This document shows positions 1-8,705 of a stretch of 20,005 nt of DNA, piece by piece. Source of the DNA: CAYWHE01 sp964458125 (GTDB lineage Bacteria; Bacteroidota; Bacteroidia; AKYH767-A; OLB10). How positions within the stretch are numbered: position 1 is the first letter of the stretch; each line of letters begins with the position of its first letter. The translations under genes and the position numbers were made by a program. The notes under the pieces are model-generated. The model was given only the letters and a program-made list of their open reading frames with translations. It was not told the DNA's origin and did not search any database. The stretch lies in NCBI GenBank assembly GCA_964458125.1, contig CAYWHE010000057.1, positions 1 through 20,005 on the forward strand, written 5' to 3'.

Positions 1-3
1 CCG

Positions 4-92
4 ATCCCGTCTCGCCTGAGGCGAGACGGGATTCATTCGACTAAGACTTTCACTTCGGACGTTGTCCTTGTAAAAGTCAAGTCGAATTGAAT
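4..92. repeat. Composite double-hairpin repeat, copy 1
   Basis: First of three copies of a roughly 85-base intergenic element (the others are at 6592-6674 and 6709-6794). It has two hairpin modules. Module A is a perfect 13-bp stem: bases 4-16 pair with 20-32 around a TGA loop, with outer arms ATCCCG/CGGGAT. Module B (31-92) is nested: ATTCGAC (35-41) pairs with GTCGAAT (81-87), GACTTT (45-50) with AAAGTC (73-78), and GGAC (57-60) with GTCC (64-67). Module B is nearly identical in all copies. Module A differs in sequence but keeps its outer arms and inner stem. There is no coding potential. It resembles REP/MITE-like dispersed elements, but the family is not recognised. Confidence 0.85.
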
Positions 93-130
93 AAACTTTA
101 AACCACTGCTTTTTGGATTTGTTTTAGTGT

Positions 131-138
131 TAACTTTG
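131..138 (+). promoter_or_regulatory. Possible -7 box upstream of the PorV-family gene
   Basis: TAACTTTG fits the Bacteroidota -7 consensus TAnnTTTG and lies about 100 bases before the start codon. The nearest TTTG upstream (112-115) is only 15 bases away, shorter than the usual spacing of about 19, so the -33 part is weak. Seen as a motif only. Confidence 0.3.
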
Positions 139-239
139 AGATATAAAACCTTCGCAGCCTTCCAGCCGTAAGAAGGAGTTTTACCGGATAATTTAAGTAC
201 CAAATGACCGTTTAGATTACCTGACCAAAACCAGTGAAA

Positions 240-1346
240 ATGATTAAAAAATCCTTGTTTCTGTTGTTTTTACCCTTTCTGCCAGGGATTGCTTTGTCCC
301 AGTCAAATACACCCAAATACAGTAATGAATTCCTGTCTATTGGCGTGGGGGCAAGAGGATTGGCCATGGGAGGTGCACAAGCGGCCCTGGTTGATGATGC
401 TACTTCGGCCTTCTGGAATCCGGCCGGCATGGGGTTATCGAAAGGCGACAGACAGCTGGCCCTGATGCATGCCGAATATTTTGCCGGGATTGCCAAGTTC
501 GATTACGGTACCTTCTGCGCTCCGGTTGATGCCACACGTAGTATCGGGATTTCAATCATCCGGTTTGCCGTGGATGATATTATTGATTCCACCGACCTGG
601 TTGATGCCGACGGCAATGTCGACTATGGGAGGCTGAAGTCCTTCTCAGCCTCTGATTATGCGTTTTTGTTTTCCTATTCGAAAAAAACCAAAATCCAGGG
701 ATTCCGCTACGGAGGTAATGTCAAAGTGGTTCACCGGAAAGTGGGGAAATTTGCCAAAGCCTGGGGTTTTGGGATAGATCTGGGAGCACAGTACGATTAC
801 AAGAAATGGAAGTTGGGCCTCTATGGAAAAGATATTACCTCCACCTTTAACGCCTGGAGTTTTAACACAGCTGCTTTTGAGGATGTGTTTATTAAAACAG
901 GTAATGAGATTCCAGAAAATGGGCTGGAAATAACCCTTCCCAAGGCCATTCTTGGCATTGCCTACCGTGTGGATATCGGCAAGCGCTTTTCGGCATCACC
1001 TGAACTTGATCTCGATATCACTTTTGACGGCAAACGAAATGTACTCGTGAAAAGCGACCCGGTTAGTCTGGATCCACATTTGGGTCTGGAACTGGCATAC
1101 CAGGATTTTATTTTTCTCCGTGGCGGAGTCAACAACATCCAGCAGGTGAAGGATCAAAACGGGGGAACTTCCACGACAATTCAACCCAATATGGGAGTCG
1201 GCGTGCGTATTAAAAGCATCACCATTGACTACGCGCTCACCAACATCGGAAATGCTGCACAAACCTTATATTCGAATGTATTTTCACTGAAATGGAGTAT
1301 TAAAATGCCACACAGGCCCAGGACAGTTGAACAAACTGCTCCTTAA
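240..1346 (+). CDS. PorV/PorQ-family outer-membrane beta-barrel protein
   Basis: Predicted outer-membrane protein of about 368 residues. The N-terminus is a signal peptide (MIKKSLFLLFLPFLPGIALS, cleavage near SQ). It is followed by the PorV/PorQ-family signature, SIGVGARGLAMGGAQAALVD and then a FWNPAGM block, within the first 65 residues. The remainder alternates short amphipathic strands, as expected for a barrel of the FadL/PorV type. In T9SS, PorV escorts cargo and docks with the sortase PorU; PorQ tethers PorZ. Which of the two this copy resembles cannot be settled by eye. A GTG lies two codons upstream (234), but ATG at 240 gives a cleaner signal peptide; neither has a Shine-Dalgarno site. 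The next gene begins 48 bases downstream on the same strand and is a PorU-like peptidase, so the two are probably co-transcribed and act together. The family call is firm; the exact role is inferred. Confidence 0.88.
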   Translation: MIKKSLFLLFLPFLPGIALSQSNTPKYSNEFLSIGVGARGLAMGGAQAALVDDATSAFWNPAGMGLSKGDRQLALMHAEYFAGIAKFDYGTFCAPVDATRSIGISIIRFAVDDIIDSTDLVDADGNVDYGRLKSFSASDYAFLFSYSKKTKIQGFRYGGNVKVVHRKVGKFAKAWGFGIDLGAQYDYKKWKLGLYGKDITSTFNAWSFNTAAFEDVFIKTGNEIPENGLEITLPKAILGIAYRVDIGKRFSASPELDLDITFDGKRNVLVKSDPVSLDPHLGLELAYQDFIFLRGGVNNIQQVKDQNGGTSTTIQPNMGVGVRIKSITIDYALTNIGNAAQTLYSNVFSLKWSIKMPHRPRTVEQTAP

Positions 1347-1394
1347 AATGCTTTACGCCGGCAGTTCAACCCGATTAACCATAACCATGGACCA

Positions 1395-4300
1395 ATGAAA
1401 AAACGTTACCTGCTATTTCTTTTGATTATCAATTTCAAATTCAGTCAGGCACAACCTTATGCCAATGAATGGATTTCTTTTTCAAATCAATCGGCTTATT
1501 CCCTTCAGCAGTATTTTAAAATCAGCGTCTGGAAGGAAGGTATATACCGGATTACCTATAATGACCTTCTTGGAGTGAATGTGCCGCTCCCTTCCATGAA
1601 CCCGAAGAAAATGAAACTTTACCGGGATGGCCGGGAACAATATATATTCCTCAGCAAGGATACCACAGCCTGGGATAACAGCATGTATATTGAATTCTAT
1701 GGAACCAGGAATGACGGAACTTTTGATACACAAATGTATGATACCGATACCAGCCAGGTAAATGACCGGTTCAGCCTGGTGAATGACACGGCGGCTTACT
1801 TTTTAACCTGCGATCCCGGTGGACCTGACGGCAAAAGGATGATCCTGGAAACAGACGTAAATTTTGCAGCCTACCCTCAGTCGGCTTATGTGATCCGGGA
1901 AACTTATAAGGATTTTGGATCCGCTTTCTACAATCCCGGCTATCAGAACGATCATGGCCTGACAGACAATTCTTACATCAGCGGCGAAACCTGGGGTTGC
2001 TCCCGGTTCACCTATAATCCGAACAACGGCGGCGGAGGCACCTTTGCCTACGGCATTCCAACTCCCAATATTTTTTTAGGCGGACCAAACGGATCCTTAG
2101 AAACAGTCGTTGTCGGTGCCAATAACAGCGGCGATATACCGAGTCATCAATTTACGCTCAGCGTCAACAATAATCAATATGTCAATGATTATTTCAATGG
2201 TTATGAATGGAGAAGATACAAGTTGGGCATTCCGCCTTCGGGGCTGTCAAACGGGGTAACCAATTTTGTCACACAGGCACTGCCAACCGGAGGCGGTCCG
2301 AATAGCCTGACCATACCCTTCATCACGCTGCGTTATCCGCACAGTCCGGATTTTGCAGGTGAACCGGGACCCCAGGCTTTTTTTGTGGAGGGGGGAAATG
2401 CATTTGGAAAAGCCTACCTGAACCTGACTGGAACCAGCCTGGGAGGCGGAAATCCAGTATTGTATGCGATAAGCGGTGACACCATCAGGAAAATAACAGT
2501 TGTCCAGGGCGCGAATCTTCAAACTCTCGTTCCGGCCGGAGCGGAGCAATACTGCTGGCTTACCTCTGACGGAAACACCTTCTCCACGGTAGCGAATTTC
2601 AAACTGAAGCCGGTGAATAATGATCCTTCCAATTTTGCCAAGTTCGTCAATTATGGTGTACAGGGGCTGCAAGGAGATTATATCATCGTCACTCATCCTT
2701 CCCTATGGCAGGAGGCAGGCGCTTATAAAACCTACAGGGCTTCCATGCAGGGCGGTTCCAGGCAGGTTATCCTGGCTGATGTCACCCAGCTGGTGGATCA
2801 GTTTGCCTATGGCATCAACGGGCATCCCATGGCCATACGCAATTTCTGTGATAAACTGATCGACCACCTTCCGGCTCCCCCGAAGGATCTATTTCTGATC
2901 GGGAAGTCAATCTCCATGGATGTTATTCGAGGCCCAGACTCCCCGTTAAACCTGGTACCGACTTATGGATACCCGCCATCGGATATGATGATCACAGCCG
3001 GCCTGCTGGACTCCACCAATTTTAAGGTGGCCATCCCCACCGGGCGGCTTTCGGCCAGAACGCCAGGCGATGTGACCGTTTATCTGAATAAGGTGATGGA
3101 ATATGAATCTGCCGCGAAAGCAGACTGGATGAAAAATGTCCTGCATTTCTGCGGTGGAAGCGACCAGGGGCAAAACAATATACTATGTGCTTACCTGGAT
3201 GAATACAGGCAGATCATTGAAGACACGCTGTTCGGGGGTAAGGTCTACACGTTTTCCAAAAGTTCAGCCGATCCCATTTCCAACATCAACAGCATTCAAT
3301 TGAAGGACCTGATCAACAACGGGGTATCCATCATGACGTTTTTCGCCCATGCAGCGGGAAGTTCATTTGACATCAGCACGGATGCGCCTTCCACCTATCA
3401 GAACCAGGGGAAATATCCCATTATTATCGCGAACTCCTGTTATATCGGGGATATCCACAGCACCTCCACGCTGGCCAGCGAGGAGTTTGTAATCCTGGCG
3501 GATAAAGGCGCCATTGCTTTTATTGCCCAACCCAATCAGGGGTATGAAGATTTCCTGGCCGTTTATTCCAATAATCTTTACCGGAACATCTCCTATTTGA
3601 ATTATGGCAAGGATCTGGCGTCCAGCATGAAATATTCCGTGGATACCATTCTGGCTATCAACCCCGGGAATTTCTACTATAAATCCACCTGCATGGGAAT
3701 GACCCTTCATGGCGATCCGGCCATTGTTCCGAATTCATTTGCCGCACCCGATCTGTTTATCAATAATGCATCCCTCTTCACCAATCCCGTCCAGATCAAA
3801 TCCGAACAGGATACCTTCCAGCTTAAGATATATGTCCGCAATCTCGGAAAAGCGGTTAATAATCCCTTTTTCGTGGAAGTCCGCAGGATATACCCGGACC
3901 AGACCGATACGGTGATGATTGTTCCCATGAATTATGTAAGTTATGGCGATACCTTATCCCTCACATTGCGTACTGCCCCGGAGCGGGGCTCCGGGTTTAC
4001 CACTATAGAGGTACGAGTAGATTATTATAATCAACTGGCCGAGTCGGATGAAAGCAACAACAGGGGAACGCTGATATTTAATATTCAGTCCTCCGATATT
4101 CTACCGGTTTATCCGTATAAATACGCCATCATCCCGGGTAATACGGTAACGCTGAAGGCCAGCACAGCCGATCCCTTTGCACCGGTAAGAACCTACCGTT
4201 TCGAAGTGGATACCGATGATGACTTTATCAATCCCCTGCTGACCAATGACGTCTCCCATTCCGGGGGAGTGGTGACCTGGGCCCTGCCCATTACACTGGA

Positions 4301-6491
4301 TTCGAACCGGGTTTATTACTGGCGCGTAGCCGATAAGAATATCCTGACGGATACGGTCAACCATCACTGGAATGAAAGTTCATTTATTTATAAACCAGGA
4401 AAAACCGGCTGGTCCCAGGCACATTTTTACCAGTTCAAACATGATGAATTTAAAAACATCGTATATAACCGTCCGGCCACTACCTTTGATTTTGTAAGTA
4501 CCCAGAGCCTGCTGCTGGCCAGGAATACACTCTTCCCGTTCGGGGGTTCGGTTCATCCGATTGATTTCTCCATCGACAACGTATTAAAAGATTATGGTGT
4601 ATTTGACGGGCAGCACTGCCTTCATGTGGCTGTTATTGATTCGCTGACCTTACAACCATGGGAAACCCGGCACTGGGCTGCCATCGATACGGTAACCGGG
4701 GATACGCTGATTAAGGAAAACATGGATCATTACTTTCATAATATCAACGACAACCGATCCGGAGGAAGAACCCGCAACGATATGTACTTTGTTTTTCATA
4801 CCGACAGTGTCCAGCTGAATTATGTCAACGACATGATCAGCCAGGTACCTAACGGAAATTATATCCTGATTTACAGTGTATTCAGCGGTGATTTTTCCAA
4901 CTGGCCGGTATCGCTTCAACAAACGATGACGGGCCTGGGTGCGGACAGCATTCTGACCATTGAGGATTATCAGCCCTGGATCTTTTTCTGTGAGAAAGGC
5001 GATCCGCTTTCGGCAATTGAATCGGTAGGCGACAGCATTAACACGGATATCTCGCTCTCGGCCCTGATGGGAGGAAACTGGTCAAAAGGATTTATTACTT
5101 CCGAGGTCATCGGCCCTGCCACCCGCTGGACCGGCCTGCACTGGGCCCAGCATAGCGTGGAGAATCCATCGGGAACAAAAGACAGCATGCTGCTGAAGCT
5201 GATCGGTATTGATAAACATGGAAACACCACCGATGTGATTCCCCAGATTCTGAAGTCCACAACAGACATCAACAACCTGGACCAGGTAGTGGATGCCAAA
5301 TTATTTCCCTACCTGAAATTCAACATTTACCTGCAGGATGATTCGCTGAAGTCGCCTCCCCAGCTGGATCGCTGGCAGATCTATTACGATGAAGTTCCGG
5401 AAGCCGCCATCAACCCGTCACGTTTTTTTAGCTTCTACAGCAACCCGTTACCGGAGGGTGACACGGCCAGGCTTACCGTTGCGCTGGAAAACATCGGCAT
5501 CACTGATTTTGCCGATAGCATGCTGGTTGATTATTATTTATATGATCAGTACCACCAACGTCTGAGCCTCGGTTCACCAAGGTATAAAAAACTGAAAGCA
5601 GGAGAGGTGGACACCCTGACCCTGTCCTTCAGTACAGCGGGCAAGCAGAACACCAACTCGCTCTGGGCGGAAGCCAATCCGAATGATAACCAGCCCGAGC
5701 AATTTCATTTTAACAACTTTGCACAGATTAACTTTGACGTTACCCGTGACATTACAAACCCGGTCCTGGATGTTACGTTCGACGGCGTTCACATACTCAA
5801 CGGGGATATTATCTCATCCAAGCCGTACATTGTCATGCAGCTGACGGATGAAAATAAATTCCTGGCGCTGAACGATACCAGCCATTGGAGGATTTTTCTG
5901 AAGGACCCGGACGGCGTTCAGCAGTTATTGCATTTCGAAAACTCACCCGGGTTTTCCAATGACCCTGAGAAACTGAAATGGACCCCGGCACAGATGCCTA
6001 AGAACAGCTTCAAAATCGAATTCAACCCGTCGCTGGCCAAGGATGGTGTTTATGAACTGACCATTGATGCCAGCAGTGATGTCTCCGGTAATGAAAGCGG
6101 CAAGAACCGGTATCAGATCACATTTGAAATTATCAACCGCTCAACCATCACCCATGTAGTCAATTATCCCAATCCCTTTTCGTCCTCAACCCGGTTTGTA
6201 TTTACACTTACAGGCAGTGAGGTCCCCGACTATTTTAAAATCCAGATCATGACGGTGAGCGGAAAGATTGTCCGTGAAATTATGCGTGAAGAACTTGGCA
6301 ACATCCACATCGGCCGGAACATATCGGACTATGCCTGGGACGGTAAGGATGAGTTTGGCGACCAGCTGGCCAACGGGATTTATCTTTACCGCGTCATCAC
6401 TTCGATAAACGGAAGTGGAATCGAAAGACGTTCCACGGAAGCTGACAAATACTTCAAGAAGGGCTATGGCAAGATGTACCTGATGAGGTAA
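1395..6491 (+). CDS. porU2: C25 (gingipain-type) peptidase, putative T9SS sortase PorU2
   Basis: Secreted cysteine peptidase-like protein of 1698 residues. A signal peptide (MKKRYLLFLLIINFKFSQAQ) is followed by an N-terminal beta-rich region. The Peptidase_C25 domain covers roughly residues 425-775. The expected dyad is present: His652 in MTFFAHAAGSS and Cys682 in IIIANSCYIGD, spaced as in gingipains. Next come a CARDB-like module (about 780-890, ending ESDESNN), a long linker region, a second CARDB-like stretch (about 1350-1450) and a C-terminal FlgD/sorting-like domain (from YPNPF at about 1591, with WDGKDEFG and NGIYLYR). PorU is the T9SS transpeptidase that removes sorting domains and attaches cargo to A-LPS; it is usually nearer 1100-1300 residues, so this is a long variant. 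Proteins of this size next to a PorV/PorQ-family gene are called putative sortase PorU2 in public annotation (recalled, not searched). A cargo protease of the gingipain class is the alternative. Confidence 0.85.
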   Translation: MKKRYLLFLLIINFKFSQAQPYANEWISFSNQSAYSLQQYFKISVWKEGIYRITYNDLLGVNVPLPSMNPKKMKLYRDGREQYIFLSKDTTAWDNSMYIEFYGTRNDGTFDTQMYDTDTSQVNDRFSLVNDTAAYFLTCDPGGPDGKRMILETDVNFAAYPQSAYVIRETYKDFGSAFYNPGYQNDHGLTDNSYISGETWGCSRFTYNPNNGGGGTFAYGIPTPNIFLGGPNGSLETVVVGANNSGDIPSHQFTLSVNNNQYVNDYFNGYEWRRYKLGIPPSGLSNGVTNFVTQALPTGGGPNSLTIPFITLRYPHSPDFAGEPGPQAFFVEGGNAFGKAYLNLTGTSLGGGNPVLYAISGDTIRKITVVQGANLQTLVPAGAEQYCWLTSDGNTFSTVANFKLKPVNNDPSNFAKFVNYGVQGLQGDYIIVTHPSLWQEAGAYKTYRASMQGGSRQVILADVTQLVDQFAYGINGHPMAIRNFCDKLIDHLPAPPKDLFLIGKSISMDVIRGPDSPLNLVPTYGYPPSDMMITAGLLDSTNFKVAIPTGRLSARTPGDVTVYLNKVMEYESAAKADWMKNVLHFCGGSDQGQNNILCAYLDEYRQIIEDTLFGGKVYTFSKSSADPISNINSIQLKDLINNGVSIMTFFAHAAGSSFDISTDAPSTYQNQGKYPIIIANSCYIGDIHSTSTLASEEFVILADKGAIAFIAQPNQGYEDFLAVYSNNLYRNISYLNYGKDLASSMKYSVDTILAINPGNFYYKSTCMGMTLHGDPAIVPNSFAAPDLFINNASLFTNPVQIKSEQDTFQLKIYVRNLGKAVNNPFFVEVRRIYPDQTDTVMIVPMNYVSYGDTLSLTLRTAPERGSGFTTIEVRVDYYNQLAESDESNNRGTLIFNIQSSDILPVYPYKYAIIPGNTVTLKASTADPFAPVRTYRFEVDTDDDFINPLLTNDVSHSGGVVTWALPITLDSNRVYYWRVADKNILTDTVNHHWNESSFIYKPGKTGWSQAHFYQFKHDEFKNIVYNRPATTFDFVSTQSLLLARNTLFPFGGSVHPIDFSIDNVLKDYGVFDGQHCLHVAVIDSLTLQPWETRHWAAIDTVTGDTLIKENMDHYFHNINDNRSGGRTRNDMYFVFHTDSVQLNYVNDMISQVPNGNYILIYSVFSGDFSNWPVSLQQTMTGLGADSILTIEDYQPWIFFCEKGDPLSAIESVGDSINTDISLSALMGGNWSKGFITSEVIGPATRWTGLHWAQHSVENPSGTKDSMLLKLIGIDKHGNTTDVIPQILKSTTDINNLDQVVDAKLFPYLKFNIYLQDDSLKSPPQLDRWQIYYDEVPEAAINPSRFFSFYSNPLPEGDTARLTVALENIGITDFADSMLVDYYLYDQYHQRLSLGSPRYKKLKAGEVDTLTLSFSTAGKQNTNSLWAEANPNDNQPEQFHFNNFAQINFDVTRDITNPVLDVTFDGVHILNGDIISSKPYIVMQLTDENKFLALNDTSHWRIFLKDPDGVQQLLHFENSPGFSNDPEKLKWTPAQMPKNSFKIEFNPSLAKDGVYELTIDASSDVSGNESGKNRYQITFEIINRSTITHVVNYPNPFSSSTRFVFTLTGSEVPDYFKIQIMTVSGKIVREIMREELGNIHIGRNISDYAWDGKDEFGDQLANGIYLYRVITSINGSGIERRSTEADKYFKKGYGKMYLMR

Positions 6492-6591
6492 TCCGTCAGG
6501 GGTTTTCATCAGAAAGACCAGCTTTATTAAAAAATAACAGAAGCATTATAATAAAATCAAGGGTATAAACCCCGGGGCAAGCGCTGGATCC

Positions 6592-6674
6592 ATCCCGATT
6601 CGCTTTGCGACCGGGATTCATTCGACTACAACTTTCACTTCGGACTTTGTCCTTGTAAAAGTCATGTCGAATGG
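6592..6674. repeat. Composite double-hairpin repeat, copy 2
   Basis: Same element as at 4-92. Module A here reads ATCCCGATTCGC, a TTT loop, then GCGACCGGGAT: outer arms ATCCCG/CGGGAT and inner TCGC/GCGA pair, with a small internal loop. Module B carries ATTCGAC, ACTTT, GGAC and their complements GTCC, AAAGT, GTCGAAT (6666-6672). The copy ends in GTCGAATGG rather than GTCGAATTGAAT, so its right edge is shorter than in copies 1 and 3. Confidence 0.85.
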
Positions 6675-6708
6675 AAAATTCCGCTGCAAGCATCGGGGTA
6701 TTGAACCC

Positions 6709-6794
6709 ATCCCGATTCGCTTCGCGACCGGGATTCATTCGACTACGACTTTCACTTCGGACTTTGTCCTTGTAAAAGTCATGTCGAATTGAAT
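6709..6794. repeat. Composite double-hairpin repeat, copy 3
   Basis: Third copy, in direct orientation and 117 bases after copy 2. Module A: ATCCCG (6709-6714) pairs with CGGGAT (6729-6734), and TCGC (6717-6720) with GCGA (6724-6727) around TTC. Module B ends in GTCGAATTGAAT (6783-6794), immediately before the terminator. It is nearly identical to copy 2 except for a few bases. Confidence 0.85.
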
Positions 6795-6828
6795 AAAAAG
6801 GCAACCCTTGAAGAGTTGCCTTTTCTTT
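6795..6828. terminator. Bidirectional intrinsic terminator
   Basis: AAAAGGCAAC (6796-6805) pairs perfectly with GTTGCCTTTT (6815-6824), leaving a 9-base loop. On the plus strand the stem runs into TTTTCTTT; on the minus strand it is followed by TTTTTATTC. It therefore suits both converging transcripts: the PorV/PorU2-like operon from the left and the metalloprotease gene, whose stop codon lies 16 bases away, from the right. Confidence 0.85.
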
Positions 6829-6843
6829 AATGTAAAAACCGGG

Positions 6844-8658
6844 TTATTTACTCCGGACAATTCTTGCCGTACTGGTTCCGGAAGCTGAATGAACAACCAA
6901 CAAATACATTCCGGGTTCCAGGTCTGAACCGTCAAAAGTGAACCGATAAGGTCCTTTCAGATCAACCTGTTTTTCGAACAGATCCCGCACTTTTTCTCCC
7001 AGCATGTTAAGAAGGTGAATCTGAACCCGCCCCTTCTCACTGACCAGCATGGTCAGATCAAATTTGTCGGTGAACGGATTCGGATCAACCAGTAATTTGT
7101 TTTCCAAACTGCTGATGCCGGCGGCACCGGACCCATCGGTTTCCGCTTGCGGCCTTAAGGCCGTGCAATCATCGGTGAAAGCTACAAATTCAGATCCGGA
7201 TTTGGCCCAGAACCCAGGTTTCATATCGGCATAGACACCCGTTCGCCAGCTGCCCGAGGAACCGTTATTGTGCGTATAGTTAGCAGTATTGGTAATGGAA
7301 TTCGTTGCGATGACATCAGCATACTCCCCATTGGAGAAAGTAAATGCAATGGCAAATGATTTATTGGTGGTAGTCGCTTCGAGTGATGAAATGTTCGAAA
7401 CAGAAGCTTCCAGTGCCGATTCATTGTCGTTTGCATTTGCCACTCCGGTGGCATGACTGTTATAACTGACAGCAGGATTTGAAAAATACTGAATACGCGT
7501 GCAGGAGGAACCGTTATCATCACAATAGTCATTATAGGCCATGATGGTGCGCCACAAACCGGCAAAATAAACATAACCATGACCGTAAGAATACGGGCTT
7601 GAATTATTATCCACATACGGATCATGCCGGCAGCCATAAAGGTGTGCCAGTTCATGCGGAAAGGAAAGATTTCCGACCGCACAACCCCTGGTCACAACGC
7701 AGAATGGATCCGTATAGGTTGAGTTTGCAACCGTATAGGCCTCACCGCAAATACCAGCCTGGAGGTTTTCTGTTATCAGGATGCACATATCGGCATCGAA
7801 ATAGGTACGGTAATCATGCACGTCATCCATATAACCGTCACTGGTATCGTGAAACCTGACTTTGTCAGTTGCAGAATTCAGAGATTCCGCGTAGGTTTCC
7901 AGGATGGCCACGGCCATCTCACAACGGAAATAAACTGAACTGTTGGCGTAAGCCGTATTGGTGGCATCTATACAGGACTGGCAAAAGGATACCGGGTCTG
8001 CCAGGTTGACATCGGCATCATCGGTATAGGCAACCAAAATACGTACCCGGCATGAACCGGCGGCGAGGTTCACCGGCTCACCCGTTTCCGGATCGATACG
8101 GATCTGGCTTTCCTGATTGCGCTTTTCCGTTTCAATCCCCTGTTGAATCATTTGCTGATAGCCTTCCGGAGATTCATCAGCAGGCATGTCTGAAGGGTCA
8201 CATTCCAGTAAAACATGCATGCCGTCACCGAGTGGATAGAGCAGGTAAATGAACTGCGTGGAGGAAATCCTTCCGGTAACCATTCCCCGGTTGATCACAA
8301 AATTTGCATTGCCCGCTTGTCCTGACAGGTCTCCAAACCAGGAAAATGAACCATTTGAATGTTCTTCAATTTCCGAAAGCCTGGATTTCAGTTCCGGTAA
8401 ATTTTTAATATTCAGGGTTATGGAGGGCTGATTAAACAGTTTGGTGTTCACACTGACGATATAATGCTTGCGAACCCATTCGTATCTGGTCCAGGCATTG
8501 CTGTAATGCTGCTGCTGGGACGTTAATACCGATTGGTCACGGTATTGAAATAAGGCAGCCTGCTGGGCGTGCAGCAACCCTGTAAACAGCAGCATCAGGC
8601 TCAGGGCCAGTACCGGAAGGGGTCTGCATTTTTTTGAATTTGATATAGTTCTTTTCAT
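6844..8658 (-). CDS. Reprolysin-like zinc metalloprotease with T9SS sorting domain
   Basis: Predicted secreted metzincin protease of 604 residues. The signal peptide ends near LLHAQ. A region of about 170 residues before the catalytic part is probably a propeptide. The catalytic domain begins about residue 200 (CRVRILVAYTDD) and contains the full zinc motif HELAHLYGCRHD (His335, Glu336, His339, His345) and a Met-turn in RTIMAYND (Met373), spaced as in metzincins. From about residue 524 a type A T9SS sorting domain follows (DPNPFTDKF, LNMLGEKVRD, ending RIVRSK), so the product should pass through the T9SS and be attached or released at the surface. ATG at 8658 is preferred to the GTG one codon upstream. 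It starts 47 bases after the fibre-like gene and probably shares its transcript. M12B/reprolysin-like is the best family call; substrate unknown. Confidence 0.88.
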   Translation of the reverse strand: MKRTISNSKKCRPLPVLALSLMLLFTGLLHAQQAALFQYRDQSVLTSQQQHYSNAWTRYEWVRKHYIVSVNTKLFNQPSITLNIKNLPELKSRLSEIEEHSNGSFSWFGDLSGQAGNANFVINRGMVTGRISSTQFIYLLYPLGDGMHVLLECDPSDMPADESPEGYQQMIQQGIETEKRNQESQIRIDPETGEPVNLAAGSCRVRILVAYTDDADVNLADPVSFCQSCIDATNTAYANSSVYFRCEMAVAILETYAESLNSATDKVRFHDTSDGYMDDVHDYRTYFDADMCILITENLQAGICGEAYTVANSTYTDPFCVVTRGCAVGNLSFPHELAHLYGCRHDPYVDNNSSPYSYGHGYVYFAGLWRTIMAYNDYCDDNGSSCTRIQYFSNPAVSYNSHATGVANANDNESALEASVSNISSLEATTTNKSFAIAFTFSNGEYADVIATNSITNTANYTHNNGSSGSWRTGVYADMKPGFWAKSGSEFVAFTDDCTALRPQAETDGSGAAGISSLENKLLVDPNPFTDKFDLTMLVSEKGRVQIHLLNMLGEKVRDLFEKQVDLKGPYRFTFDGSDLEPGMYLLVVHSASGTSTARIVRSK

Positions 8659-8705
8659 CACGATTGATTTTTACTGGTGAATAAAGTTGTTGAAGAAAAT
8701 TGGAA

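Larger units (their letters stand above)
6492..6843. other. Convergent intergenic region with two repeats and a terminator
   Basis: This gap of 352 bases between the converging PorU2-like and metalloprotease genes contains repeat copies 2 and 3 and a bidirectional terminator, each listed separately. An apparent reading frame on the minus strand here translates the two repeats into a duplicated peptide block and starts within the terminal region of the peptidase gene; it is not regarded as a gene. Confidence 0.8.

Noticed and set aside
6496..6804. Minus-strand frame with a duplicated peptide block containing RHDFYKDKVRSES
   Set aside because: It is the translation of repeat copies 2 and 3, whose 117-base spacing keeps frame, plus the 3' end region of the convergent gene. 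It has no start signal or domain.
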